The position numbers and the translations under genes were made by a program. 64,000 nucleotides of DNA from Annona cherimola (taxonomy: Eukaryota > Streptophyta > Magnoliopsida > Magnoliales > Annonaceae), in assembly GCA_030490835.1 (NCBI GenBank), contig CM059971.1:68776224-68840223 (forward strand), in the 5' to 3' direction. Shown piece by piece: positions 11,051 through 22,582 of this stretch. Below the pieces are notes generated by a model that had not been told where the DNA came from, did no database searches, and saw nothing but the letters and a program-made list of their open reading frames with translations. The stretch's first letter is position 1. Each line of letters begins with the position of its first letter.

Positions 11051-12175
11051 AAAATGAGGGATAATTTGCCGATATTCCTATTTAGTATGATGCTAGTTGA
11101 TGATATGCTTATATTGTTACATGAATTGCATACCATCTTCATAAATTTTCACCAAAATTGCTTAGGTACTTATGTTAAGGGCTGAGATTTAACAAAAGTA
11201 CAGAGGTTATTAAATAAAAAAGGATAATTTGTTGAAATACTTACTTAGTTTGATGGTAACTGTTAATATACTTATATTGTTTTACAAATTGCATATTATC
11301 CCACAAAGTTTTACTAAAATTACTTGCTTATTCTTGTTAACTGCTGACATGTTGCCCTCCCATGTAACCCCCTTCTATATGCACAATTGAATATTTTATT
11401 TAATATAACTTTAAACGGAGTTATTTTTGTTATTATTCAAAATTTTAATGCATACATTAATAGTTTCTGACGATAAAAAAGTGTTATAGGTACACAAATA
11501 ATTTTAGAGAAATTTTATAAGAGTAATATGTAATTCGTGAAACAATATTGGTATATTAACAGTTAGCATCAAATTAAGTGGGTATAACTGCAAATTATCC
11601 TTTTTTATTTATCTATTTAAATGTTGAGACCTGATCTTCTACGACCGGTCGGAAATCCGGTGATTTCCGACCGGTCAAAAAATATATTTTTTTGTTTTTT
11701 TTTTTGAAAAATAATTTTATAAACATGTTAATCTAGTTATATTTAATCTATAAACCAAATTTTATCATTTTTAGATATGTATATATATTTATTTTGGATT
11801 TTTAAATACAGGGGTATTTAAGTCATTTTAAGAATATTTAAAATGACTTAAATACCCCTGTATTTAAAAATTCAAAATAAATATATATACATATCCAAAA
11901 ATGGTAAAATTTGGTTTATAGATTAAATATAACTAGATTAACATGTTTATAAAATTATTTTTCAAAAAAAATTTAAAAAAATATATTTTTTGACCGGTCG
12001 GAAATCACCGGATTTCCGACCGGTCGTAAATGATCAGTCGGCTTAAATGTTAGCGGTGAACATGAGTAAGCAAGTAATTTTAGTAAAACTTTATGAGGGT
12101 AATATGTAATTCGTGAAACAATATGAGTATATTTGTAACTAGTATTAAATTAAATAGGTATATCAACAAATTACT
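11051..12175. mobile_element. Foldback element with nested foldback and Mutator-like insertions
   Basis: Outer arms: 11051-11200 begins GGGATAATTTGCCGATATTCC, and 12052-12175 is its diverged inverted partner. A second copy of the same family (11219-11600, ends GGATAATTTG and CAAATTATCC) lies within it. Between that copy and the right arm sits the 417-bp Mutator-like foldback at 11626-12042. Each arm carries a word like ATATTGTTTCACGAATTACA. Non-coding throughout. Confidence 0.55.
11626..12042. mobile_element. Mutator-like foldback element, CCGGTCGG-end type, exact 9-bp TSD
   Basis: Bounded by TTAAATGTT at 11617-11625 and 12043-12051. Both termini carry TACGACCGGTCGG or TTACGACCGGTCGG followed by AAATCCGGTGATTTCCGACC, itself a palindrome. 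The arms of about 190 bp are nearly perfect complements, with an inner block ending at GGGTATTTAAGTCATTTTA. The centre is about 10 bp, so the whole could fold to one long hairpin. Confidence 0.85.
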
Positions 12176-12233
12176 GCAAAATGAGTGTAAAAGTTGTAGA
12201 AAAAAAATGAAAATTTTTCTTGCTGGTCATACA

Positions 12234-12797
12234 TAGGGGTGTTAATGGTCATGGTCAACCCGTTAACCCGCTCGTTCAACCCGTTAATAAATGGGTTTGG
12301 GTTGGGATTTTTGAATAAATGGGTTATGATCCGCCAACCCGTTCAACCATTTAATTAAATAAACGGATTAGGGTTGAGGTTTCGCAACCCGTCAACCCGT
12401 CCAACCCGTTTATTTAACTCGTCCAACCCGTATAACTCATTTAATATAATATATTATAATATATATATAATATTTATAATAGGAATTGACATTAAAGAGA
12501 TGACTTGAGATTGGTGCTGATGTTTTCAAGCTAAAATAAATTAAATTCAAGTATGTTAGCTTCAAATTATTTAATTTATTTAAATTTACAGATTTTATTG
12601 AAGATTTTTAGCATGAAAATTAGTAACAAACACAACCCGTTAACAACCCGTTAACCCGTTTATTAAATGGGTTGTAAATGGGTTAGGGTTGAAGTTTTTT
12701 AAATGGGTTAATAAACGGATTAGGGTTGAGATATATTAAATGGGTTAGGATTAGGATTAGGCTCCAACCCGTTCAACCCGATCCGTTAACACCCCTA
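12234..12797. mobile_element. Non-autonomous hAT-like element, exact 8-bp TSD
   Basis: A 564-bp element with termini TAGGGGTGTTAA and TTAACACCCCTA, flanked by GTCATACA at 12226-12233 and 12798-12805. Both subterminal regions are packed with AACCCGTTAACCCG-type words (and complements), as in non-autonomous hAT elements that keep transposase-binding sites. The middle is AT-rich and non-coding. Confidence 0.85.
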
Positions 12798-12805
12798 GTC
12801 ATACA

Positions 12806-13278
12806 CGGTCGGGAAAAAACTTTTACCCTGTTACCCTGGATCCATGTCCTTTTTTTCTTTTGCCTTGTACAAATTGGGATTTAAAATCACAAGGTCGTGC
12901 AAATAAATAAAGAACAATACAAACAGTAAAAAAAATTCCACGTTGACTTGCAATAGAAATGGTGGGGTAGCAAATCAAACCAAGATTTTTCTTATATATT
13001 CTAAGTCATAAAATAAGATCAGAAAGTTAATGGATAAGTTCTGTAATGGTTTGTCTTAGCTTATTGACAAAAATAATAATTAATATATTATTTTATTAGC
13101 GATAAGTGCAATGCGTGAAGATTGTTGTCCAGTCCAGATGTCTTCAACTTCCAAAGCTTACTCGAATACTGAATATTCAGTCGTCATTTAAATATTAGTA
13201 TACGGGCCTATCTAATTGGTGACACGATACACCTGCGCGTGCGCTAAATGACACGAGTACCCACTCATGCAGTTGCTC
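12806..13278. other. Unassigned stretch
   Basis: No recognisable coding or repeat structure. Short low-complexity AT runs only. Confidence 0.5.
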
Positions 13279-13309
<31 letters not shown>

Positions 13310-13322
13310 TATTATTATTATT
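13279..13322. repeat. (TAA)n/(TTA)n microsatellite
   Basis: Ten or so TAA units are followed by five TTA units, giving a small inverted microsatellite. The 69-residue minus-strand ORF over it owes its Leu/Asn runs to this repeat. Confidence 0.9.
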
Positions 13323-13513
13323 ACGTTTTATGGGAAGTAAATACGAAAAGTTATAACAACGAAAAGTTATAACTAACATATATAATAATAAATAAAATAT
13401 TCTTTTAGGTGAAGCTTTCATGTAAGATTAATATGTTAAAAAATAAAATTCTGTTGTGGACATAACAAACAGTCCGTAGTATCTTGGGGTTCCGATTGCA
13501 TGAGCATACATTC

Positions 13514-13632
13514 CTTTTTTTTTTTTTTTTTTTATAAAACTGTTAATATAAGTGTATTTAACATGGGTATAAATTTTTACCATTTTTGGAGTATTTTAGA
13601 TATTTATTTTTAATTTTTAAAAATCAGTGAGC
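13514..13632. mobile_element. Half of a Mutator-like foldback element
   Basis: Only one arm of the foldback core is present: a T run, then ATAAAACTGTTAATATAAGTG and TTTACCATTTTTGGAG, stopping at TTTTAAAAATCAGTGAGC. The complementary arm and the TSD are missing. The copy is truncated at the hairpin centre, a natural breakpoint for such palindromes. Confidence 0.6.
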
Positions 13633-14216
13633 ATCCAGTATCTTGTCCCACTTCCTATTTTCTAGCTGCGACTCACCAAACCATGTGGGTTGAAAAGGGG
13701 CATCATGCTCAAATGTCCTCAGCCACAAACATTAAGGAAATGTGGTAACAATCATCTCTAAACTATTATAAAAGATGATAAAATAATCCTCAGAGGAACC
13801 AACTGAAGACTAAAATTCATCTGCTGGACTTCTACTAGTACTGAAATTCTCAAGAAGAATCCAATTCTACTGTAACTCTTATACACCCTAACAACTCCAC
13901 TAAAAGACTAACACTTGCATGAGGATTGCTTTTGCTTCTCTTTAATCTCCATTTCATGTAATTCAAAGAAGGTCGAATGTCTTTTCCTTTCTTATTTCTT
14001 ATTATTTGTACTTGATGGAAAATAACCGTAACTAAGACTGTCTCCTCTTTTTGAGGCCGAGGCTGGGCACCACGAGCCTTAAAACGCCAACCGATGGCTT
14101 CCAACAGTATGCGCACTGATTTTAACTTGTGATTGACGTCCTTAAAGAGATCAAAGTGGTAGGTCCTCAAATATGATTGCAGGTGCTTGCACGGAATTGT
14201 TGATCGCTTTACGTGG
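13633..14216. other. Unassigned stretch, possibly coding-derived
   Basis: The minus strand is open for 129 codons at 13850-14239. The product is basic, with no domain I recognise, and its N-terminal part runs into the foldback element at 14226. Since the sequence on the other side of that element (14573-15230) is an L1 reverse transcriptase on the opposite strand, this ORF may be an antisense frame over LINE material. No function is assigned. Confidence 0.3.
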
Positions 14217-14225
14217 GCTAACGTG

Positions 14226-14572
14226 GGACGCTGGTTCAATGCACCCAGGTTTACTGAACCCGTTTTTTATTTTTTTAAAAAAACTTTTTTTTTTATAAAA
14301 ATGTTAATCTAAGTGTATTTAACATGTGTATAAATTTTTACCATTTTTGGAGATTTTTAGATATTTTATTTGTATTTTTTAAAATCAACGCACTGATTTT
14401 AAAAAATACGAAAAAATCTAAAAATCTCCAAAAATGATAAAAATTTATATACATGTTAAATACACTTAGATTAACATTTTCATAAAAAAATTTTAAAGTT
14501 TCAAAAAAAAAAAAAAAGGGTTTAGCGGGTGCATTGAGGCTTAAAGCACCTGGGTGCATTGAACCCGTGTCC
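14226..14572. mobile_element. Mutator-like foldback element, CAATGCACCC-end type, exact 9-bp TSD
   Basis: A 347-bp element is flanked by GCTAACGTG at 14217-14225 and 14573-14581. Ends read GGACGCTGGTTCAATGCACC and, complemented, GGACACGGGTTCAATGCACC. The inner arms are the shared core (AAGTGTATTTAACATGTGTA, TTTACCATTTTTGGAGATTT) around an AAAATCAACGCACTGATTTT centre. It interrupts older L1-like sequence. Confidence 0.9.
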
Positions 14573-14581
14573 GCTAACGTG

Positions 14582-15230
14582 CCTCCTTATCTCACGCACG
14601 TTTTTGATGACAAAGCATATCATTTGACAAGCCATCTTTGAGTCTTGACAGATCGCATTGGAAAATCGAGATTCGATAATGGTCTCCCAGTAATCATAAA
14701 TCATGCTCATGGGACATCCCATTCCGCTCTTGTTCAACCATGAGAAATGCAAATAAAGTAGATATGATAGTGAAGTTAGACATGGGAAGGCTTATTATGA
14801 TAGAGTTGATGGAATTATTTATATGAGGCACTCGAAAGGATGAATTTTGTAGAAAAGTGGATGACAGTGGGTCATGAGCTGTGCCACAGCAGTCACGTAC
14901 ATGGTTGCTTTGACTGGGACATGGATTGACACTATTTCTCCTCGTAAGGAGTTGAGACAAGGGTTCTTCAGTTCTTCTTGTTCTCCTACCTCTTCCTTCT
15001 TTGTGCTAAGGGTCTATTCGTTGTGACTGGAAAAATAAATGAGTAAGCAAGAATGATGGAAGTAAAAATTAGCAAGGATGGGCCTAGACGATCACATTTT
15101 GCTCTTCACTGATGATGTATTATTGTTCATGAGGGCAAGGAGAGAGGATGTGTGCCCACTTCATGAGATTTTAAAGGTGTATAGGAGGGGATGGAGTGCA
15201 ATCATGAGCTTGTCGTTAAGAACCCATAAT
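14582..15230 (+). pseudogene. L1 LINE reverse transcriptase fragment
   Basis: The plus strand holds a frame-shifted but clear piece of plant L1 reverse transcriptase. In order: VKLDMG then KAYYDRVDG (the usual KLDMSKAYDRVEW block), MNFVEKWM, then a cysteine-bearing strand, TISPRKELRQG (usual PSRGLRQG), and HILLFTDDVLLFMRARRED, where FTDD stands at the catalytic F-A-D-D site. At least two frameshifts separate these blocks. It ends near 15230 in unrelated AT-rich DNA. The minus-strand 88-residue ORF over the same region is a shadow. Non-functional remnant. Confidence 0.75.
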
Positions 15231-16307
15231 CATCAATTTTAATTTATGTCGAATAACATTAAAATTAACAACTAATTATAGCTTAGAATAATAATGAGAC
15301 ATGTCAAATCCACAGAGAGATAATAAAAGTTTAAATTATTTAGAATTTTTTTTATTAAACTAAATATCTAAAATAAAATTTCAATTAATTTAATTAAAGT
15401 GCGATAACAAAATCTAACTAAAAGCATAGAAAATAAAAATCTAAAATTAATAAAAAAGAAAGAAAACAAATTTAGATGACTTGTGCGAATAAGATCTTCT
15501 CTCGTTCCAAAGTTTCTCTAGACCCCTTGCACTGGTGACGAAAGAATTTGATGCCTTGGACACTTGCAACCTTCCTTTTTTTTTTTTTTTTTGATGGGTA
15601 ACCTTCCTTTTTTTTAAGGGTGAAAAAACCGGAAGATGCTCTTGAAATTACGTGGTTAATCCGCATGCATCTCAATTGTGCTGCAGATAACACATAAGCT
15701 GCTGCATTTTGGACGGTTCAGATGTGTTTGCGCATCTATTGATGGCCGAGATTTGAAATGAAAGTTGCACAACTTGCTAGCAGGATGATGCGGTGCACAC
15801 CACCACTAGTTGCTGGCTTAATTACTTCACCACATCCGTTGCCTGCCTGGATTCAACTGTGCATTGTAATCATTAGACTCTAGCGGTTGAAACTTTTGGA
15901 CTGCTTGTAGACCGTCCACATTTTAAGCCGTCCATTTATTGGATATAATGCTGAGGAAATGAGAGTACAATGCTCAAGGATCGATGCTGCTTATGGTTAG
16001 GCGCTGGTCGGCTAGGATTAAATGAAGTTGCCCCATTGGTGAAGAGATCGTGGCCAGATTCATACGTTGGCGGCTTAGATTAGAGATGGAAAACATGGTC
16101 GGGCGGTGATTGGATTTTGTCGCTTAATCTACTTGGAGATGGAGATAAAACTGCAACCGGGCTTCAAGGGTTTTTGCCTGGCCTTTGGATCCAAAGGATC
16201 TGACCATTGAATTAACGCTTCGGATGGACGGATCTGAAAATAGCTGCGGCTGCCGTACAAGGGACATTCACATCGTTTGCCACTTGAAATTGAAGAAGAT
16301 GGCAGCG
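15231..16307. other. Unassigned; possible LTR remnant
   Basis: AT-rich to 15480, then moderately GC-rich DNA with phrases such as ACCGTCCACATTTTAAGCCG and GGATCTGACCATTGAATTAA that recall long Gypsy LTRs, but I could not find a second copy, so this is only a guess. There is a T18 run near 15575. No convincing coding frame. Confidence 0.3.
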
Positions 16308-16316
16308 CTACAAATC

Positions 16317-16648
16317 GGGTTTTTATCTAATGCACCCGGGTGCACTTAATTTAATCTATTAAATTTTTTTTACAGCTATTAACTTAACTTTATTTAACAT
16401 GCGTATTAAGTTTAATACAATTTTGGAGAATTTTAGAGATTTATTTTAGATTGTGAATTACGAAAATACTACTGATTTTTAAAAAATCCACGATAAATAT
16501 ATAAAATTCTCCAAAATTGTTAAAACTTGTTACGCATGTTAAATACACTTAAATTAACAGTTGTATAAAATTTTTTAAAAAATAAAAATAAATTTTTGCA
16601 CCCAGGTGCACCGAGTTAAGCGCACCTGAGTGTATTAGATAAAAACCC
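16317..16648. mobile_element. Mutator-like foldback element, CACCCGGGTGCA-end type, 9-bp TSD
   Basis: A 332-bp element is flanked by CTACAAATC at 16308-16316 and CTACAAATT at 16649-16657, an 8/9 match. Ends are GGGTTTTTATCTAATGCACC and its near complement. Arms contain a diverged version of the shared core (ACTTTATTTAACATGCGTAT, ACAATTTTGGAGAATTTTAG). Confidence 0.8.
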
Positions 16649-16657
16649 CTACAAATT

Positions 16658-17329
16658 TGCTTGTTGGAACTTCTTTTTTTTGGCTTGATTTGATCATTCG
16701 CGATGGTGTGTTTTTTCTTCTTCCTCTTTCTTTAGCAGTCATGACTTATCACACGAGGAAGATGATAAGAAAAAATCTAGTAGTCTGGTGGCTCACTTTA
16801 TTTTGTGCACATGCAGACCTAATTTTTTAACATAGACCATTCAACACAGATTTTACAATTCAACCGCAATAAAAATCCCATATCACATGAATAAAGGGTC
16901 TTAATAAAAGTATAATTATCCATGATTTGTATCTAAAACCCTTGAAATTTTCACAAAAAATAAATGCAACAGTATGCAATTATTATACCCTCAACTTGCA
17001 TATCACTAGCTTATAGCAACATGCAAGAATGCTCCTTTAGTTTTTTTTTTCTTTTTTATTTTTTTTCCAAAACAACTAACAAAACCTTCTCCTCACCCCC
17101 AAACGTAAAACAAATAACAAGAAAAAGAAAAACTTAAGAGTGAAGGTGCATAAAATATTTAGTTGCCACCTAATAAGCACTAAGCTCATTGTTTTCAACT
17201 AGACTTAGTGATATTCTTCATCAATTTGGATCACTTAATTTGACTTTATCAATAACCTTGTCTTCCAAATTCCTTCCATGTATGGTTTGAGTCAGTGACC
17301 ATTTATTCTGAAAATATTACCATTTCGTG
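16658..17329. other. Unassigned stretch before the Gypsy remnant
   Basis: AT-rich, with pyrimidine runs at 17040-17070. On the minus strand it lies downstream of the Athila-like integrase and could be that element's 3' region, but nothing confirms it. Confidence 0.35.
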
Positions 17330-18830
17330 GGTCACGGATTCTCACAACTTCATGAGGAAACACTTATAATGAAAGGCCCATTCCGTATTAATCACAATTT
17401 TTTAGGAAACAAACGCAACTTAGAATTGAATAACAAGACTTTTTGGTTAGGTTAAAATATCTTATGTGACATATGCTTGTCAAGAAAAGTCTTCATTCTT
17501 GCCTTACAATCTTTGAATTTTCATATGCCTCATTGTGCAACTCCTCCAACTAATTCAATTGTAGTTTCCTATGTGCTCCAGCAAGGCCTAGCTCAAGAAT
17601 GATTTTTTATAGCCCAGTATGTTCCATGTTCCAACTCAATTGGAAGATGAAATGCTTTTCCATACACTAATCTGAAAGGAGACATGCCGATGAGAGTCTT
17701 ATATGTTGTTTTGTGGGCCCATAGTGCATCATCTAACCATTTGGTCCAATCCTTTTGATTAAGCTTGACGGTCTTCTCTAAGATGTTCTTGATCTCCTAA
17801 TTAGAAGCTTCTACTTGCCAACTAATTTGAGGATCACAAGGTGTTGCCACCTTGTTTGTGATGCCATACTTACTTACTAGGATGTTCAATTGATGATTAG
17901 TGAAGCGTGTATCTCCATCATTGATAATAGCTCATGGGAAATCCAAATCTAGAGAAGTTGTTCTTTTGTACAAATGACCAACATGGTGGTGATGTATCAC
18001 AAATGACCAACATATGCTCATCTAAGAAACGATCATGCATAGAGGTGCTTTTGGGATGATAATATGAGAGATGATTAACAATGACATTCTCTGAGCCTTT
18101 CTTATCTTGAATCTCGATCAAATTCTTAAAGTAGAAGGATCTATCTAATAAGCCTCTTCTTTGCTTCCTTCTTAGATAGTAGATACTTGAGAGCTGAGCG
18201 AATTCAGTAGATAGTGACTTTCACTCCCAAAAGATAAAAAAAATTTCTATAACAAAGACAATAGCTAGCAACTCTTTTTCTGCGGCGGTGTAGTTCATTT
18301 GAGAATTAACAAGTGTGCACCTCGATAGTAGATTGCCACGGATTGTTTATTCACCTTTTTGACCTGAGACAACACCGGCAGCATAGTCTGAAGTGTCACA
18401 TATGATCTTGAATGACAAAGACCAATAAGGAGTCTGCAGGATTGGTGCTTGGGTTAAGGTTTCCTTTCTTGAATGCTTTGAGAAAGGTGGCGTCCATATG
18501 AAAAGGAGGGACTTAGCTAAAAAAGTAGTCAGCAGGTGAGAGATTTGAGAAAAATCTTTGATGAATCGATGTTAGAATCGTGCATGTCCAAGAAAAAAAA
18601 CAAACTTGCTTAACAAAGGTTGGAGGAAGAAGGTTAACGATCAAATCAATTTTAGGTTTGTCTACCTTTATCCCTTGTTCTGAGACAATTTTGCTAAGAG
18701 TGACGCCTTCACGAACCATGAAATGACTTTTCTCCATGTATGAGCACCACTGTATAGGCAAGTAGTGAAGTTGGCTCACATGATATGGTGAGTTTCTCCA
18801 TGAACAAGAATTCTTGAGAAGACTTGCATA
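17330..18830 (-). pseudogene. Athila-like Gypsy pol remnant (RT, RNase H, integrase)
   Basis: Minus strand, read from high to low coordinates. At 18513-18779 reverse transcriptase sequence includes EKSHFMVREGVTLSKIVSEQG and IKVDKPKIDLI. At 17918-18121 an RNase H end carries DKKGSENVIVNHLSYY. From 17790 to 17430 the integrase C-terminal half reads [20 protein letters not shown], then [14 protein letters not shown] and [10 protein letters not shown], ending near QKVLLFNSKLRLFP. The family's usual order is kept, but stops and frameshifts occur throughout and the integrase zinc finger and catalytic core are mostly missing. No LTRs were identified. The blocks best fit the Athila/Tat branch. Confidence 0.75.
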
Positions 18831-19499
18831 CTACAACGAGCCCTTGTACGTAGTTCGCTCTAGATGACTGGACTCCAACTACATGTTTAGAATGAATGAA
18901 TGCTATTCAAACCAAGTTATAAAACCACCTAATGCTTCCAGCCAAGAACCAATGAATGGGATCCCACATAATTAACAACACAACAAGAAGTCTCAGTTAT
19001 TTTTAGACTAAAAGAGCTCTAAAAAAATTAGATGATGGAAGACTATTTGACCTAAGTTTAATCTAGGAAGTGGGTCAACCTCATCCAATTTTCAAATGAT
19101 CCATCCCTTGAAATGCAGGAATGATATTGCATTAAAGCAAAGATAAGAAAAGAAAGAATGACAAAGATATTTCATCTTTATAGATGCAGAGATTGTTATT
19201 TCGAAAGTCTTCAATGATCATGCCTTTGCTAGGAATAAATGATAGGAGTTAGGATAAAAGCCAGCCCCTCAACCAATAAAATGTTATGATACTATGATAT
19301 CATTAGATAGGTTACTGAACTCTTTCTTAAAAGGTCAATATTGTAGCTTTAGAAAGGATGCCCAACTACCCTTGAGGGTTAAGTTGACCTTCTCTTATCT
19401 AGAAGAACACTCTTAAACATAATTTCAATGAGTTGAGCCTTTTCTTTCCTTGTAATAGATTATAACTAACACTATAATATTGCCACAACGTCAACGAAG
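18831..19499. other. Unassigned, probably more Gypsy remnant
   Basis: Lies upstream of the Gypsy reverse transcriptase on the minus strand, where protease and gag would be expected. I cannot read any family motif in it. Confidence 0.3.
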
Positions 19500-19507
19500 T
19501 TTCTCGA

Positions 19508-20211
19508 TAGGGGTGGGAATTGTGGCAGACTATACGAGGTTAGGGTTTGCCCAATCCTAACCCAACTTTTTACAAATTTTATTTGACCATATTTTTATGC
19601 TGGATTAAGACAAGGTCAGTTTGACCTTCACTTTTTAAATAACTTGCGGGACAAACTTCTAATTAACATCAAACCCATTTTGAGGCAATCGGTTGTGTAA
19701 AAAAATAAGAATCAAATACGATGATTTTAAGAATTTATATATTTATCAAACATAAAGATATATCTATGATAAATTTAAATGTTATATGCTTCAATGTTTT
19801 ACCAATTATAAAAAACACACATCATTACTGAAACAAAACATTGAAAAATATAGTATAACTCTATTAAAAGAGGTTAATACACAATTGTATGTAAAAGTTC
19901 TGTATATGTGCAAATTCGTCTTATTGATTCTTATATTATTTTTTAGATAAATTGATTCTTCTATTATTGATATAGTTAATTATAAAAAATATGAGAATTT
20001 TAAAAAAATTATAATAAGATTAAACATAGGCTTACAATTTTTAGTAACAATATAGCAAGGTAGATAGAGATATAGTCAATCCACCCTGACCCTATTTTTG
20101 AATTCGGTTCAGAACTTCTGACTATCCTTATACTAAGTCAAGAAAGTGTTGATTTTACCTGATAAAAATTGGGTCGGGTCATGGGTCGATCTGCCCCAAT
20201 TCCCACCCCTA
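19508..20211. mobile_element. Non-autonomous hAT-like element, 8-bp TSD
   Basis: A 704-bp element with termini TAGGGGTGGGAATTG and CAATTCCCACCCCTA, flanked by TTTCTCGA at 19500-19507 and TTTCTCGC at 20212-20219 (7/8). Subterminal regions repeat GGGTCGGGTC and TTTGACC-type words. The interior is AT-rich and non-coding. Its ends are the same type as the gene-carrying element at 46252-47834. Confidence 0.85.
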
Positions 20212-20272
20212 TTTCTCGCCTAAGGAAGTCAATTAATGCTACATCTCCTTAATTTGAATGGAACAACATTAA

Positions 20273-20837
20273 GGTTGTGTTTGAGAATGAATAAAACTTT
20301 TGATGAATAGTTTTGTAAAGTAAAAGTTGTTAAATGATGTGATATGATGGAGGTAATGATGAAGAGTAAAGAAGATAAAGAGTGTGTTTGGGAATGAGTA
20401 AAACTTTTGATGAAAAGTTATGAAGGGTAAAAGTTGTCAAATGATGTGATATGATAGGGGTAATTATGAGTAGTAAAGATGATAAAGTTAAAATAGATAG
20501 GTTAGTTGTGTGGGTAGTTATGTAGAAATGATTAAAAAGTAAGGTTGTTGTATAGGAAAATGTGAAAAAATAATTAAAAAATATGATAGTTGTAGAGAGT
20601 GAAAAGTTTTAGATTGAAAAAATTTAACTTGACGCTTTTTAACTATTGCCAAACATACCCAAAGTTAAAATAAATTGATTAGTTGTGTGGGTAGTTGTAT
20701 AGAAATGATTGAAAAGTAGTGTAGTTGGATAGGAAAATGTGAAAAAGTAATTGAAAAATATGATAGTTGTGAAGAGTGAAAAGTTTTAAATTGAAAAGTT
20801 TTAATTTGACATTTTCTGCACATTGCCAAACACACCC
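20273..20837. mobile_element. Tourist-like MITE interrupted by another copy of itself
   Basis: The outer element starts GGTTGTGTTTGAGAATG after TAA (20270-20272) and ends CCAAACACACCC before TAA (20838-20840). Its sequence stops at GAAGATAAA (20379) and resumes at AAAGTTAAAATAAATTG (20661), exactly where the consensus continues, with AAA duplicated. Confidence 0.85.
20380..20660. mobile_element. Tourist-like MITE nested in a sister copy
   Basis: A 281-bp full-length copy, from GAGTGTGTTTGGGAATG to ATTGCCAAACATACCC, is flanked by AAA on both sides. The flanks belong to another copy of the same family (20273-20837). It is the cleanest full-length member here and a good reference for the family. 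Confidence 0.85.
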
Positions 20838-20840
20838 TAA

Positions 20841-22573
20841 GTATGACATCAATTATTAGAGAAAATGAAATTGACTCACTCATCATAAAACCCTCTTCAA
20901 CAAACCCTGTCTCACACATGGCCAATCAAGAATAGACTATCATCTCATGAAGAATCCGATACAGATTATTACAAATCTTTCCTTAATATTAGGATGTGTC
21001 ATCCCAAGTCGAGCCATGTATAAAAGCAAAGAAACATCCTCGTGGAAGGGGGCTTGACCTGGCAAGCCCAACCAAGAACTAGGGATCCCCAGGACAAAAG
21101 AATGAAAATGAGGGGGTTCTAAATGGGAAGGAAATACTCCAACATTGTATTTTCATTCTAATATATTCCTAACTCTGAATAGTGAAATTTCAACCTCTAT
21201 GGCCTCATAGTTTATAGGTGACCTTGTATTAATATATCACTCTTTAAGATATAAATCAATGATATTAACATTGATGCAAAATTTTTTACTTTAGTTTGGA
21301 TAGATGCAAAAAATTATTTTATTTCAATAAAATTGGAAAGAAGAATACTCTTAGTACCATAAAATTGTAAGGGAACTCTAGTATTTTAGAAAAATTCATA
21401 ATATAAGAGTACAAGACTACATTCATGGATGAACTTTTTTATATTAAAACTTTAGGTGTTTTTATTAAAAAATCACTTCATATGATAAAATTTTTCATAT
21501 TAAAACTTTAGGTGCTTTTTCTTAAAAAACCACTTCATACCTCCAAAAGGATACGAAATAGAAAAAGAGTATATCAATATAAAGCCACATTTAAGTTCAT
21601 TAGATGCATGGAGAAAAATCCACTTGATCAAAATTCAAACAATACCTCTGTATCGCTTTTACCAACGTTCCCATGTTAGATAAGATACCTTTGCTTCTTG
21701 TGAGGAGATTAATAAACACCAAATAATCACTCTCAATTAAAGTTGGCTAAACTATAACCCTTAAAAGGTATTTATTATTCCATCAAATATATATATGTTA
21801 AAATTTAGGAAAATTTTGTCTTATACCCATAATATTTGTCTCTAATTTCTATTATACTCACAACATTTAAAAATTTCTATTATGCCTATAACAATTCACC
21901 CAAAATTCTTTTCACATCCATGAAGTCAAAACGCTCCTTAACTACTCATTGAAAAAAGGAATTTGCTTTTTCAAAATTTTTAATCGGAACAATATAGCCC
22001 TAATATAATATTTAAATCACTTGATGTCATAAATTAACGATTTTCTGACATTAATTGAGTTATATTAAGTAAAAAAATTTAATTAAGAAATTATGGACGG
22101 TCGAAATTGCTTTTCAATAGGGTAGTTAGCGGATGTTTTAATTGCATGATTGAATTAAGAATCAAAAGTAAAATATTACAAGTATATGAGAAATTTTCGA
22201 AATATTATTTGTATAATAGGAATTATGAGCAAATGTTATAGGTAGAAGAAGAATTTTTTCTAAAATGCTTCAACTTCGAGGGGAGACAATTATAAATACT
22301 CTCAAACTAGGACAAATTTTTACACTCCCAAAAAGCGGAAGGATTTAAATACTAAACATCCATTAAAAAGACCGCTGGAATTACCATCAACCACCCAATC
22401 GATTTTTTTTATGAATATGCCACCCAATCAATTTTGGATACGTGTAAAGTGTATTTTCTTTTCAAAGTAGCTGTTCAAAATTGAAATCGAAATGGTCATA
22501 CCATCTAGGGAAACAGTCTACTTCTTGAAACAAGAAAGATAGACTAATGCTAAATATCCTCTGTCCATATCCC
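20841..22573. other. Unassigned AT-rich stretch and tandem-repeat flank
   Basis: No coding frame. Positions 21795-22290 have facing copies of TTTCTATTATACTCACAACA-like words (for example ATAATAGGAATTATGAGCAA), suggesting an old foldback element. From about 22385 to 22573 the sequence matches the repeat units at 41952-43620 and is the left flank of the Mutator-like composite. Confidence 0.45.
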
Positions 22574-22582
22574 GTCAAGGTC

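Noticed and set aside
13850..14239. 129-codon minus-strand ORF as a host gene
   Set aside because: No recognisable domain, runs into a foldback insertion and lies beside opposite-strand LINE sequence.
14694..14960. 88-codon minus-strand ORF
   Set aside because: Antisense shadow of L1 reverse transcriptase read on the plus strand.
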